Origin: Streptomyces coelicoflavus
GTDB lineage: Bacteria > Actinomycetota > Actinomycetes > Streptomycetales > Streptomycetaceae
Length of the DNA: 64,000 nt
NCBI RefSeq assembly: GCF_003112555.1
Contig: NZ_BEWB01000007.1
Span: 1-64,000, forward strand
Direction of reading: 5' to 3'
Under the pieces are notes generated by a model, which was not told the origin of the DNA, did no database searches, and saw nothing but the letters and a program-made list of their open reading frames with translations. Below are positions 25,280 to 33,158 of this stretch, piece after piece. Numbering within the stretch: the stretch's first letter is position 1; every line of letters starts with the position of its first letter. The position numbers and the translations under genes are program-made.

Positions 25280-27394
25280 ATGTCCACCCCCTCCCGACGG
25301 GCCCGTTGGCTCGTCCCCGCCGTTCTGCTCCTGATCTGGCTCGGCATCGGCGGAGCGCTCGGGCCGTACGCCGGAAAGCTCGGCGAGGTCGCCACCAACG
25401 ACCGGGCCGCCTTCCTGCCCCGCAGCGCGGAGTCCACGCAGGTCATCGACGCCCAGAAGGCCTTCCAGCAGGACGAGACGCTCCCGGTGATCGTCGTGTG
25501 GACCGCCGACGGCGGCGGCTCCGTCACGGGCCACCGGTCCGCGGCCACCCGCTCCCTGACACCGCTGGAGGGCGAGCCGGGCGTAGTCGGCCAGGCGTCG
25601 CCCGCGCTGCCCTCCGAGGACGGCGAAGCCCTCCAGGCCGTCGTACAGGTCGAACCGGACCTCGGCGACGCGCTGCCCGACGTGCTGGCGCGGATCGGCG
25701 ACGCGGCCGAACGGGTGCCCGGCACGCAGGCGCAGCTGGCCGGTCCCGCGGCCTCCCAGGCGGACCTCTCCGACGCCTTCTCCGGCATCGACGGGCTGCT
25801 GCTGGGCGTCGCGCTGATCACGGTGCTGGTGATCCTGCTGCTGGTCTACCGCAGCGTCCTGCTGCCCCTCGTCATCATCCTGGGCGCCGTCTTCGCCCTG
25901 GGCCTGGCCTGCGCGATCGTCTACGCGCTGGCCGAGCACGACGTCGTACGCGTGGACGGACAGGTCCAGGGCATCCTGTCCATCCTGGTCATCGGCGCCG
26001 CCACCGACTACGCGCTGCTGCTCACCGCCCGCTTCCGCGAGGAACTGGCCCGCCACCCGGACCGCTTCACCGCCGTACGCGCCGCCCTGCGGGCCTCCTG
26101 GAGTGCCGTCGTGGCCAGCGCGGCGACCGTCGCCCTCGCCCTGCTGGCGCTGCTGCTCAGCGACCTGACCAACAACCGCGCGCTCGGCCCCGTCGGCGCC
26201 ATCGGCATCGTCTGCGCCGTGCTGAGCACGCTCACCTTCCTGCCCGCCGTCCTGGTCCTGCTCGGCCGGGCCGCGTACTGGCCCGCGAAGCCCGTACCGG
26301 CCGGCGATCCGGAGGCGGCCGGCGGACACCGGCTGTGGCACCGCGTCGCCGCACGGGTGGACCGGGCCCCGCGCCGCATCTGGGCGATCTCGCTGGCCGC
26401 GCTGCTCGCCTGCGCCGCCTTCGCGCCGACCCTGACCTCCAAGGGCGTGCCCCTGGACGAGATCTTCGTGAACGACACCCCGTCGGTCGCCGCGCAGCAG
26501 ACCCTGGCCCGGCACTTCCCCGGCGGTTCCGGAAATCCGGCGGTGATCATCGCCGAGGCCGACCGTCTCGACCCGGTCCTCGCGGCCGCCCGCGACACCC
26601 GCGGCGTCGCCTCCGCCGCCGCGGTGACCGCCTCCGGACGTCCCGGCGGGGGTGAGCCCAAGGTGGTCGACGGACGGGTGCGGATCGACGCGACGCTCGA
26701 GGCGCCGGCCGACAGCGACGCCGCCAAGAGCGCCGTGGCCCGCCTCAGGACGGCCGTCCACGAGGTACCCGGCGCGGACGCCCTCGTCGGCGGCTACACC
26801 GCCCAGCAGTACGACACCCAGCGCACCGCCGAGCACGACCGCACGCTCATCGTGCCCGTGGTCCTCGCCATCATCCTGGTCATCCTGATCGCCCTGCTGC
26901 GCTCGCTGCTGATGCCGGTGCTGCTGGTGGCGACCGTGGCGCTGAACTTCGTGGCCACCCTGGGCGTCTCCGAGCTGGTCTTCACCCACGTCTTCGGCTT
27001 CAGCGGCACGGACGCCTCCGTCCCGCTGTACGGCTTCGTCTTCCTGGTCGCGCTCGGCGTGGACTACAACATCTTCCTCATGTCCCGGGTGCGGCAGGAG
27101 TCCCTGCACCACGGGGTGCGGGAGGGCATCCTGCGCGGTCTGACGGCCACCGGCGGCGTGATCACCTCGGCCGGGGTCGTCCTCGCCGCCACCTTCGCCG
27201 CGCTCGGGGTGATCCCCCTCGCCTTCCTGGTGCAGATCGCGTTCATCGTGGCCTTCGGCGTCCTGCTGGACACGCTGGTGGTGCGCTCGCTGCTGGTCCC
27301 GGCGCTCGCCCGCGACATCGGCGCCGTCGCCTGGTGGCCGGGGAGGCTCGGGCGCCGGACCGGGGCGGGCAGGGGCGACACCCCCGTGAGGTGA
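25280..27394 (+). CDS. MMPL-family RND transporter
   Basis: The 704-aa protein has about twelve transmembrane helices in two MMPL repeats. Each repeat has one helix, a large extracytoplasmic loop and five helices. The hallmark membrane motif IGAATDYALLLTARFREEL appears in repeat one and VALGVDYNIFLMSRVRQES in repeat two; the Asp of each is the expected proton-relay residue. Actinobacterial MMPL proteins export lipids or drugs. I chose ATG 25280 (GGAG 11 nt upstream) because the in-frame ATG at 25229 overlaps the -10 hexamer. The MarR gene immediately upstream and the promoter palindrome suggest inducible export of a toxic compound. The stop codon lies inside a short tandem repeat. Confidence 0.88.
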   Translation: MSTPSRRARWLVPAVLLLIWLGIGGALGPYAGKLGEVATNDRAAFLPRSAESTQVIDAQKAFQQDETLPVIVVWTADGGGSVTGHRSAATRSLTPLEGEPGVVGQASPALPSEDGEALQAVVQVEPDLGDALPDVLARIGDAAERVPGTQAQLAGPAASQADLSDAFSGIDGLLLGVALITVLVILLLVYRSVLLPLVIILGAVFALGLACAIVYALAEHDVVRVDGQVQGILSILVIGAATDYALLLTARFREELARHPDRFTAVRAALRASWSAVVASAATVALALLALLLSDLTNNRALGPVGAIGIVCAVLSTLTFLPAVLVLLGRAAYWPAKPVPAGDPEAAGGHRLWHRVAARVDRAPRRIWAISLAALLACAAFAPTLTSKGVPLDEIFVNDTPSVAAQQTLARHFPGGSGNPAVIIAEADRLDPVLAAARDTRGVASAAAVTASGRPGGGEPKVVDGRVRIDATLEAPADSDAAKSAVARLRTAVHEVPGADALVGGYTAQQYDTQRTAEHDRTLIVPVVLAIILVILIALLRSLLMPVLLVATVALNFVATLGVSELVFTHVFGFSGTDASVPLYGFVFLVALGVDYNIFLMSRVRQESLHHGVREGILRGLTATGGVITSAGVVLAATFAALGVIPLAFLVQIAFIVAFGVLLDTLVVRSLLVPALARDIGAVAWWPGRLGRRTGAGRGDTPVR

Positions 27395-27432
27395 CGCTCC
27401 CGTGAGGTGACGCCCTCGTGAGGGGTGACGCC
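27383..27432. repeat. 16-bp tandem repeat over the MMPL stop codon
   Basis: CCCGTGAGGTGACGC(T/C) occurs at 27383-27398 and 27399-27414, with a degenerate 18-bp third copy at 27415-27432. The MMPL gene stops at the TGA in the first copy. Copy-number change would not alter the protein. Confidence 0.75.
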
Positions 27433-27448
27433 CCGCCCGCCGGGCGCG

Positions 27449-27874
27449 TCACGCGTCCGGACGTCCCGCCGGGGGCCGCACCGTGCCGAGGAAACGCCGT
27501 ACGGCGATCTCGATGACGACCCGCTCCGGATTCGCCCGGGGCTGCCGGTAGCGGGCGGCGTACCGGGACTCCGCGTCGCGGACCGCCGCGGCGTCGTCCC
27601 GTACGGACGCGACGCCCTCCAGCGTGGACCAGTACCTGCCCTCCACCTGGCCCACGGCGACGACCGCTCCGGGTGCCCGCCGCACGTTGCGGGCCTTCGT
27701 GGTGTCCCGGCTCGTGATGACCCGCGCGGTGCGGGTGGCGTGGTCGTACGTCACCCCGACCGGGACCAGGTGCGGCGTCCCGTCGGCCCGCGGCGTCGAC
27801 AGGAAGCAGATCCGGCGCTCCTGCCAGAACCGGACGAACTCGTCGTCCGCGTCGTGCCGTTCCCCGGTGTCCAT
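27449..27874 (-). CDS. PPOX-class (FMN/F420) split-barrel protein
   Basis: The 141-aa protein shows the pyridoxamine-phosphate-oxidase-like fold: RICFLSTPRADGTPHLVPVGVTYD, ARVITSRDTTKARNVRRAPGA and VEGRYWSTLEGVASVRDD, ending EIAVRRFLGTVRPPAG. The KARNVRR segment is characteristic of actinobacterial F420-binding members (F420-dependent oxidoreductases and biliverdin reductases). It likely uses F420H2 or FMN in the cytoplasm; the substrate is unknown. ATG 27874 has GAGGAG 5 nt upstream. It is a single gene, convergent with the MMPL exporter. Confidence 0.82.
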   Translation of the reverse strand: MDTGERHDADDEFVRFWQERRICFLSTPRADGTPHLVPVGVTYDHATRTARVITSRDTTKARNVRRAPGAVVAVGQVEGRYWSTLEGVASVRDDAAAVRDAESRYAARYRQPRANPERVVIEIAVRRFLGTVRPPAGRPDA

Positions 27875-27989
27875 CCGCTCTCCTCACCCGCGCAGCCTGC
27901 GTTCCCTCCGGAACAGCATCGCCCGGCGGGCCGGACGCCCGCTCGGCGGGGTCCGGGCGGTGGGCTCCGGAGGGCGGCGGCGGCCCGGT

Positions 27990-28202
27990 TCAGGCGGCGT
28001 CCCGGTCGGCCGCGTGGGCCTCGCCCGGTTCCGGGCGCGGGCCGGGGGAGCGGTGGTCCCGGCCGCCGGGGAGCAGGCGCAGATGCCGCCGTCGCGCGTG
28101 CCGGGGCGGCCCGGGATCACCGAACAGCCGGTCCTCCAGGTACGTCATGGTGAACAGCAACAGCCCCAGCCCGGGCAGTAGTAGGACGGCAACGGTAACC
28201 AC
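27990..28202 (-). CDS. Small single-helix membrane protein
   Basis: The 70-aa protein has one N-terminal helix (VAVLLLPGLGLLLFTMTYLED) and then a basic Arg/His-rich tail (PRHARRRHLRLLPGGRDHR). Small proteins with an LLPxLGxLLF helix, LED and RHARRRHLRL are, from memory, frequent in Streptomyces genomes with no assigned role. GTG 28202 has GGAGG about 12 nt upstream. It is transcribed away from the MscS gene. Confidence 0.6.
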   Translation of the reverse strand: MVTVAVLLLPGLGLLLFTMTYLEDRLFGDPGPPRHARRRHLRLLPGGRDHRSPGPRPEPGEAHAADRDAA

Positions 28203-28416
28203 GCCGCAAGTCCCCCTCCGCTGTGGACGACTCCCTGCGGGTGCCCCGGCCGGGCCCGGTGATGAGGAGGCCGGGAGTGAAGATGCCGCAACCGTCGGAC
28301 ATAAGGGGCAACCGGCGGAACGGGTGACACGTGCGCGGGGTCATGTTCGTGTCGCGCGTGGGTAGGGGGCTCCCTCGGCAGACAAGTCGTCCCCGAGGAA
28401 CGGAGCAGCCGAGCCG

Positions 28417-29418
28417 ATGTCGCACACCCTCCCGCCCGCCGAACCGGCGACCACCCCGCAACTGGCGGCCTCGTGGTCGGACTGGATCGGCGACCACACC
28501 ACGTCACTGATCGGGATACCGCTGCGCATCGCGCTCATCGTCGTGATCCTGCTCGTGCTGCGCATGGTGGCGAAGCGGGCGATCACCCGGGTCGTCCAGC
28601 GGGTCCTGGAACCGTCGGCGGGCGAGACCGAACGCAGCCGCCCCCGCAGGCAGGCCCGCGGCGCCGCCGTCCTGCACCGAGACCGGTCCCGGGCCCGGCA
28701 GCGCCGCGAACAACGGGCCCGCACCATCGGCTCGGTGCTCAGCAGCGCCGTGACCATCGTGCTCTTCATGGTGGGCGTGGCCATGGTCCTCGACCAGGTC
28801 GGCATCGCCCTCGGCCCGCTGCTGGCCAGTGCGGGGGTGGTCGGCCTGGCCATCGGTTTCGGTGCCCAGAGCCTGGTCGCGGACTACCTGTCCGGGCTGC
28901 TCATCATGGTCGAGGACCAGTACGGCGTCGGCGACTCGGTCGACCTCGGCGAGGCCGTCGGCGAGGTGGAGCACGTCGGCCTGCGCCTGACCCATGTGCG
29001 CGACCTCAACGGCGGCCTGTGGCACATCCGCAACGGCGAGATCCTGCGCGTCCGCAACGACAGCCAGGAGTGGGCCCGCGCCGTCCTGGACGTCGCCGTG
29101 TCCCACGACGCGAACCTCGACACCGTCTACCGCGTCCTGGAGGACGCCGGCCGCGCGCTGCGCGAGGAGCCGGACTTCGCGGACGTCCTGCTCGAGGACC
29201 CGGCGGTGTGGGGCGTGCAGTCCCTGGACGCCGACGGGATGCTGGTGCGCCTCGCGGTCAAGACCGTGCCGCTCCAGCAGTGGGGCGTCACCCGGGAGCT
29301 GCGCCGCCGGGTCAAGGAGGCGCTGGACGAAGCGGGCGTCGAGATCCCCTTCCCGCGGCGGACGGTGTGGCTGCGGACCGAGGACCCGCAGGACGAGAAG
29401 CAGGCCCTGACGCGCTGA
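28417..29418 (+). CDS. Small-conductance mechanosensitive channel (MscS family)
   Basis: The 333-aa membrane protein contains three N-terminal helices (about residues 28-50, 102-122, 128-150). The pore helix and following sequence LASAGVVGLAIGFGAQSLVADYLSGLLIMVEDQYGVGD are strongly MscS-like, with Gly/Ala packing residues. A beta domain (VEHVGLRLTHVRDLNGGLWHIRNGEI) and alpha-beta cytoplasmic domain follow. A ~30-residue Arg-rich insert (RSRPRRQARGAAVLHRDRSRARQRREQRAR) between helices is cytoplasmic. It would release solutes on hypo-osmotic shock. ATG 28417 has GGAG 11 nt upstream. It is a single gene followed by a 17-bp palindrome. Confidence 0.88.
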   Translation: MSHTLPPAEPATTPQLAASWSDWIGDHTTSLIGIPLRIALIVVILLVLRMVAKRAITRVVQRVLEPSAGETERSRPRRQARGAAVLHRDRSRARQRREQRARTIGSVLSSAVTIVLFMVGVAMVLDQVGIALGPLLASAGVVGLAIGFGAQSLVADYLSGLLIMVEDQYGVGDSVDLGEAVGEVEHVGLRLTHVRDLNGGLWHIRNGEILRVRNDSQEWARAVLDVAVSHDANLDTVYRVLEDAGRALREEPDFADVLLEDPAVWGVQSLDADGMLVRLAVKTVPLQQWGVTRELRRRVKEALDEAGVEIPFPRRTVWLRTEDPQDEKQALTR

Positions 29419-29441
29419 GGGGCCGGCCGCTGGCACCGGGA

Positions 29442-29458
29442 TTTGCCGGACCGGCAAA
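29442..29458. promoter_or_regulatory. 17-bp palindrome upstream of the methyltransferase
   Basis: TTTGCCGG-A-CCGGCAAA has perfect 8-bp arms around one base. It lies 24 nt after the mscS stop and 100 nt before the methyltransferase start. A one-base loop cannot form a normal terminator hairpin, so a dimeric-protein binding site is the better reading. The protein is unknown. Confidence 0.5.
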
Positions 29459-29557
29459 CATCTTTGGCGCCTCCCGACCCGCCGGGGCAGCCTGCACGCG
29501 GGGCGCGCGACCGTCGCGCCCCGCGTGCAGACGACCGCGCCCGCCTCAGGAGGCACC

Positions 29558-30208
29558 ATGACCGACATCCCCGCGCCGGCCCCCGCCGCGGAGTTCTGGG
29601 AAGCCCGCTACCGCGACACCGGCCGCGTCTGGAGCGGGCGCCCCAACGAGTTGCTGGTCCACGAGGCGGGCGACCTCGCCCCGGGCACCGCGCTCGACCT
29701 CGGCTGCGGCGAAGGGGCGGACGCCGTGTGGCTGGCCTCGCGCGGCTGGCGGGTCACCGGCGCCGACATCTCCGCCACCGCCCTCGCGCGCGCCGCCGGA
29801 CACGCCGCCGAGGCCGGGGTCGGCGACCGCGTCGCCTGGGAACGCCACGAGCTGGGCCCCTCGTTCCCGGCGGGCTCCTTCGACCTGGTGAGCGCCCACT
29901 ACCTGCAGTCCCCGGCCGAGCTCGACCAGCAGGCGGTGCTGCGCGCCGCCGCGGGGGCCGTGGCTCCCGGCGGCACCCTGCTGATCGTGATGCACGCCGG
30001 CTGGCCCTCGTGGCAGACCGAGCCGCCCTTCGACGCCGTCTTCCCCACCCTGGACGGCCTCCTCGCCGAACTCGCCCTGCCCGAGGGGGAGTGGAGCGTC
30101 GAGACCCGCCGTACCGCCCGGCGGCCGAGCGTCTCGCCCGAGGGGGTCGAGGGCTTCCGCGAGGACCATGTGTGGTGCCTGAGGCGAGACGCCGTTTTTG
30201 TTGAATGA
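29558..30208 (+). CDS. Class I SAM-dependent methyltransferase
   Basis: The 216-aa methyltransferase has motif I ALDLGCGEGADAVWLASRGW (around residues 45-64), the acidic loop VTGADISATAL, and FDLVSAHYLQSP as motif IV region. Its N-terminus, FWEARYRDTGRVWSGRPNELLV, resembles thiopurine/tellurite-type methyltransferases that detoxify small molecules, so a role in xenobiotic or metalloid methylation is a fair guess. CAGGAGG lies 4 nt before the ATG. It is followed 97 nt later by the 62-aa peptide gene but is probably a separate transcript. Confidence 0.85.
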   Translation: MTDIPAPAPAAEFWEARYRDTGRVWSGRPNELLVHEAGDLAPGTALDLGCGEGADAVWLASRGWRVTGADISATALARAAGHAAEAGVGDRVAWERHELGPSFPAGSFDLVSAHYLQSPAELDQQAVLRAAAGAVAPGGTLLIVMHAGWPSWQTEPPFDAVFPTLDGLLAELALPEGEWSVETRRTARRPSVSPEGVEGFREDHVWCLRRDAVFVE

Positions 30209-30258
30209 GTTACCTCTCGAGAAATTTGTGATGGAAGGCATGTTCTGGGACTTATCGG

Positions 30259-30272
30259 ACACCCTTGGGTGT
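30259..30272. promoter_or_regulatory. Inverted repeat in the AT-richer leader of the peptide gene
   Basis: ACACCC-TT-GGGTGT gives perfect 6-bp arms, 33 nt upstream of the peptide ATG. The 97-nt gap 30209-30305 is distinctly AT-richer than the coding DNA around it, as expected of a promoter. It could be an operator. I found no convincing -35/-10 pair. Confidence 0.35.
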
Positions 30273-30305
30273 GAAGGCCTTTGGCTACCAGAGGGAGATG
30301 GTGAA

Positions 30306-30494
30306 ATGCCTTCCAAGGACAAGGTGCTCGAGGAAGTCACCCGCACCGAGAACATCGACATCGACGCGGCACTCGACCCCGCCGAGCCCGACGGAGTCTT
30401 CCGCGACAGCCGCGAGTGCGCCGCGCTCGCCCTGCAGTCCGGAGGTACCAACCTCCTGCTCTCGCCGCCGACCCCGCGCCCGAAGAAGGGCTGA
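30306..30494 (+). CDS. 62-aa peptide, possible RiPP precursor
   Basis: The small acidic-to-basic peptide begins MPSKDKVLEEVTRTENIDID. An acidic leader-like stretch (DAALDPAEPDG) leads to a single Cys38 in SRECAALALQSGG and a short tail TNLLLSPPTPRPKKG after a Gly-Gly at 46-47. Acidic leader, double Gly and a compact Ser/Thr/Pro tail recall ribosomally made peptide precursors. No known modification enzyme, C39 peptidase or exporter is nearby, so the label is inference. ATG 30306 has GGAG 8 nt upstream; the frame is open further upstream, but those codons (TTA, CTT, CTA) look non-coding. It lies 20 nt before a four-gene coupled operon. Confidence 0.65.
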   Translation: MPSKDKVLEEVTRTENIDIDAALDPAEPDGVFRDSRECAALALQSGGTNLLLSPPTPRPKKG

Positions 30495-30514
30495 CGGACC
30501 GACGGGAGAATCAG

Positions 30515-31222
30515 ATGGAGCAGTCGAGCACATCGGCCCTCCTGCAGGGAACGGTGCTTGACCTCGCTTCCGACGTGGTCTCCGCTCTTCGGAGCGGAGA
30601 CCACGTGCGAGCGGGGAGCACCCTGACGGGAGGCGGCGCCGGTGAGGGCGTCGCGCGTGCCGCGGTACGTGTCCTGGGCGCCGACACCCTGCTGCCCAGC
30701 GTCCTGCTGGGCGTTCCGCCCGGCCCCGGACAACTCGCCGTGTTCAAGGACGCGGTGGCGGCCCACCCGCCGCGCGACGACGCGGCACCCGCCGTCGTGT
30801 GGAGCCACTGGGCCATGACCCGCGCCCTGCGCCGGACCGGACCGTCCCCGGACGGCCCGCCCTCCGACGGCACGGGCGCCGAACCCGACGCCCGCTGGCT
30901 CGACGGCGCCGGCTGGCAGTTCCTGACCCACCAGCTCGCCGTCCTCGCCCCGCTCGCGCTTCCTGGCGAGGAGTGCGCCGTGACCCGCGTGGCGCGGGGC
31001 CGGCCCGTGGACGTCGCCCGCGGCTTCGTACGGGCGGTGCGCCGCCGCGACTGGCAGCAGGCGGCCGGGGCCGGGCGCTGGCTCACACTCCTGGACGGGG
31101 TGCCCGACACCCTCGGACTCGAGGCCGGGCTGGACTTCGTACGCCTCATGGGCGGCTCCGACCCGCGGGTGGCCCTCCAGCTGGAGGCGGCACGGCTGAT
31201 GCCGGCCGCAGTCCTCCTGTGA
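30515..31222 (+). CDS. Unknown protein in the peptide-associated operon
   Basis: The 235-aa protein appears mostly helical, with no signal peptide and no transmembrane helix. Segments include AAVRVLGADTLLPSVLLGV, APAVVWSHWAMTRALRRTG, ARWLDGAGWQFLTHQLAVLA and VARGFVRAVRRRDWQQAAGAGRW. I do not recognise a family or catalytic motif. ATG 30515 has GGGAGA upstream. A 15-bp hairpin at 30573-30606 falls inside the first 31 codons and ends at an in-frame GTG (30605) with GGAG 8 nt before it, so that GTG may be a second or the true start. The stop overlaps the next start (GTGA). Confidence 0.6.
   Translation: MEQSSTSALLQGTVLDLASDVVSALRSGDHVRAGSTLTGGGAGEGVARAAVRVLGADTLLPSVLLGVPPGPGQLAVFKDAVAAHPPRDDAAPAVVWSHWAMTRALRRTGPSPDGPPSDGTGAEPDARWLDGAGWQFLTHQLAVLAPLALPGEECAVTRVARGRPVDVARGFVRAVRRRDWQQAAGAGRWLTLLDGVPDTLGLEAGLDFVRLMGGSDPRVALQLEAARLMPAAVLL
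30573..30606 (+). promoter_or_regulatory. 15-bp hairpin with UUCG tetraloop after the peptide gene
   Basis: CGTGGTCTCCGCTC (30574-30587), loop TTCG, GAGCGGAGACCACG (30592-30605) pair perfectly; an A-T pair at 30573/30606 extends the stem to 15 bp. C(UUCG)G is an exceptionally stable RNA tetraloop. It is 79 nt after the peptide stop and could attenuate transcription, or protect the peptide mRNA from 3' decay. The GGAG before GTG 30605 lies in the 3' arm, so the stem would also hide that start. Confidence 0.6.
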
Positions 31223-32241
31223 GCGGCCGGGACGCGAGCGTGCGCGACGCGCGCGTCCGTGACGTGAGCGTCCGCGGCGTCGAGGAGGCCGCGCTGGCCT
31301 GGGTGTGGGCCCACCGCGACCGCTTCGCGCTCGGCGAGGACGCGCTGGCGGCCGACGGCCAGGTCAACCGGACGTGGAAACCCCTGGGCGAGCTGACCCA
31401 GGTCTGCGCCTCCGTGGCCCGGTGCACCCCGCCGGACGACCCGCTGCACACCCGCGTGAGCGAACTGCTGGACTTCGCCTGGCAGCAGACCCACCGCGGC
31501 GAGCTCTTCCCGCTCATGCAGTCGCTGGAGCCCTTCGCCACCTACCCGCTGGAGGTGTACGCGGCCTTCGCCTCGGCCGGACTGCGGCACCCCGGCTACG
31601 AGGCGTCCGCCGCGGTGGTGGCCCGCACCCGCGGCTGGCGGCTGACCGAGCAGTACCCCACCCGCCGCCTCGGCGTGCTCGAGGCGGAGCGGCGCAGCGG
31701 CATCCCCCCGCACGGCGGAGTGCCGCAGGCGACGGACCGCACCTGGCTGGGCGGCCTGCCGGAACCCTGGACCTTCGAACGCGCGGCCGGTTACGCGCTC
31801 ACCCACGTCGTGTTCCACCTCACCGACTGGGGAAGCACCGCACGGGGCGTGCCGGCCGACCTCGCGGAGTACCTGCTGCACTGGCTGCCGCCCTGGCTGG
31901 ACACCTGCCTGGACGCCCGGATGTACGACCTGAGCTGCGAGCTGCTCGCGGTCGCGGCGAGCCTGCCGCGCCCCCCGGAGCAGGCACTCCTGGAGGACGC
32001 CTGGCAGCGTGTCGCGGCCGCCCAGAGAGGCTCCGGCGCGATCCCCGAGGAGGGCGCCGCCCAGGACGCCGCCGGACCGGATCCGGGACCGGACCCCTAC
32101 GACTTCACCGACTGCTACCACTCCACCCTGATGGCCGCGTTCGCGGCGGCCCTCACCACGGCGGCGACGGCACCCCCACCGGACGTACGGCACGCCGCAC
32201 CCCTCGGCGGACAGCACGCCGGACAAGGAGCGCCGGGATGA
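31219..32241 (+). CDS. Unknown protein, paralogue A of a two-gene pair
   Basis: The 340-aa helical protein shares with its neighbour a set of motifs: W-x-x-HRD-x-F-x-L near residue 30, PTRRLG, TWLGGLPEPWT, THVVFHLTDWG, and YHSTLMAAFA near the C-terminus. The conserved His and Asp residues could form a metal or acid-base site. All-helical, Trp-rich repeats suggest an alpha-helical barrel or toroid. I believe relatives are grouped under a domain of unknown function (perhaps DUF6895), but I cannot confirm that. GTG 31219 overlaps the preceding stop by 4 nt. The first 15 residues are Arg/Asp/Val-rich and probably disordered. Confidence 0.7.
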   Translation: MSGRDASVRDARVRDVSVRGVEEAALAWVWAHRDRFALGEDALAADGQVNRTWKPLGELTQVCASVARCTPPDDPLHTRVSELLDFAWQQTHRGELFPLMQSLEPFATYPLEVYAAFASAGLRHPGYEASAAVVARTRGWRLTEQYPTRRLGVLEAERRSGIPPHGGVPQATDRTWLGGLPEPWTFERAAGYALTHVVFHLTDWGSTARGVPADLAEYLLHWLPPWLDTCLDARMYDLSCELLAVAASLPRPPEQALLEDAWQRVAAAQRGSGAIPEEGAAQDAAGPDPGPDPYDFTDCYHSTLMAAFAAALTTAATAPPPDVRHAAPLGGQHAGQGAPG

Positions 32242-33158
32242 CGGACACCCGCCTGATCCACCGCGTCGGAGCCGGTGCCCTGGAGTGGCTGTGGGCCCAC
32301 CGTGACGGATTCCGCCTCGAACCGGACGTGGACCCCGAGATCGGCTTCCTGGAACGCTTCAAGCCGATCGGCGAACTCGCCCTGATCTGCAAGGTGCTCT
32401 TCCGCGAGGGCGTCGCCGGCTCCAGGCAGGCCCAGCTCGCGCGCCAACTGCTCGACCACACCTGGCGGGAGACCCTCGACGGGGGGCGCATGCTGGTGCG
32501 CGGGCAGCGCGTCGAGCCCTTCTCGCCCGCTCCCTTCGAGGTCTACCTGCCGTTCAAGGAGCTGGGCTACAGCCAGCCCGAGATCGAACACGCCACGGTC
32601 CTCAACCACCGGCTGGACAGCTGGGCCCGGTTCCCGGTGACCCCCACCCGCCGCCTCGGCCTGTCCGCCTTCCAGCGCCGCTTCGGCCTGTCCGCCCGGC
32701 CGCCCGAGGCCGACCTGGTCGCCACCACCTGGCTCGCCGGCACCCCCGAGCCGTGGACGGTCGAGGGCCACACCGCGTACGACATCACGCACACCGTCTT
32801 CCACCTCACCGACTGGGGCGAGAACCCGGGCGGGCTGCCGCCCGACGTCGCCGACTACCTCGCCACCTGGCTACCGGTCTGGATCGACGACTGGCTCGAC
32901 CTCGAGCGCTGGGACCTGCTCGGCGAACTCCTCGTCGTGGACGCCTGCCTGCCCCGGCCCACCCTCGACGAGGCCGCCTGGCGGGGCTTCGCCGCCGCGC
33001 AGCAGCCCGACGGCGCCATGCCCGCCGTACGCACGATGCCCGAGGGCACACCCGACGCGGTGTTCGACGTGGTCTACCACCCGACCCTGGTCGCCGCCTT
33101 CGCCTCCCTGCTCGCCACCTCCCGCGCCCTCTCCGAGCTGGCGCACTCCGCGTCATGA
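32238..33158 (+). CDS. Unknown protein, paralogue B of a two-gene pair
   Basis: The 306-aa cytoplasmic protein aligns by eye with paralogue A over its full length: LEWLWAHRDGFRLEPD (about 15-30), PTRRLGLSAFQRRFG (136-150), TTWLAGTPEPWTVEG (163-177), THTVFHLTDWG (184-194), ELLVVDACLPRP (230-241) and YHPTLVAAFASLL (280-292). His185, His189, Asp192 and His281 are shared and are the best active-site candidates. Tandem, diverged copies suggest a heterodimer or two steps on related substrates. ATG 32238 overlaps the previous stop (ATGA), and its own stop overlaps the hydrolase start. Confidence 0.72.
   Translation: MTDTRLIHRVGAGALEWLWAHRDGFRLEPDVDPEIGFLERFKPIGELALICKVLFREGVAGSRQAQLARQLLDHTWRETLDGGRMLVRGQRVEPFSPAPFEVYLPFKELGYSQPEIEHATVLNHRLDSWARFPVTPTRRLGLSAFQRRFGLSARPPEADLVATTWLAGTPEPWTVEGHTAYDITHTVFHLTDWGENPGGLPPDVADYLATWLPVWIDDWLDLERWDLLGELLVVDACLPRPTLDEAAWRGFAAAQQPDGAMPAVRTMPEGTPDAVFDVVYHPTLVAAFASLLATSRALSELAHSAS

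Noticed and set aside
30198..30305. Longer 98-aa version of the 62-aa peptide starting at TTG 30198
   Set aside because: The extra codons include TTA, CTT and CTA and low third-position GC, unlike coding DNA here; ATG 30306 has a proper ribosome-binding site.
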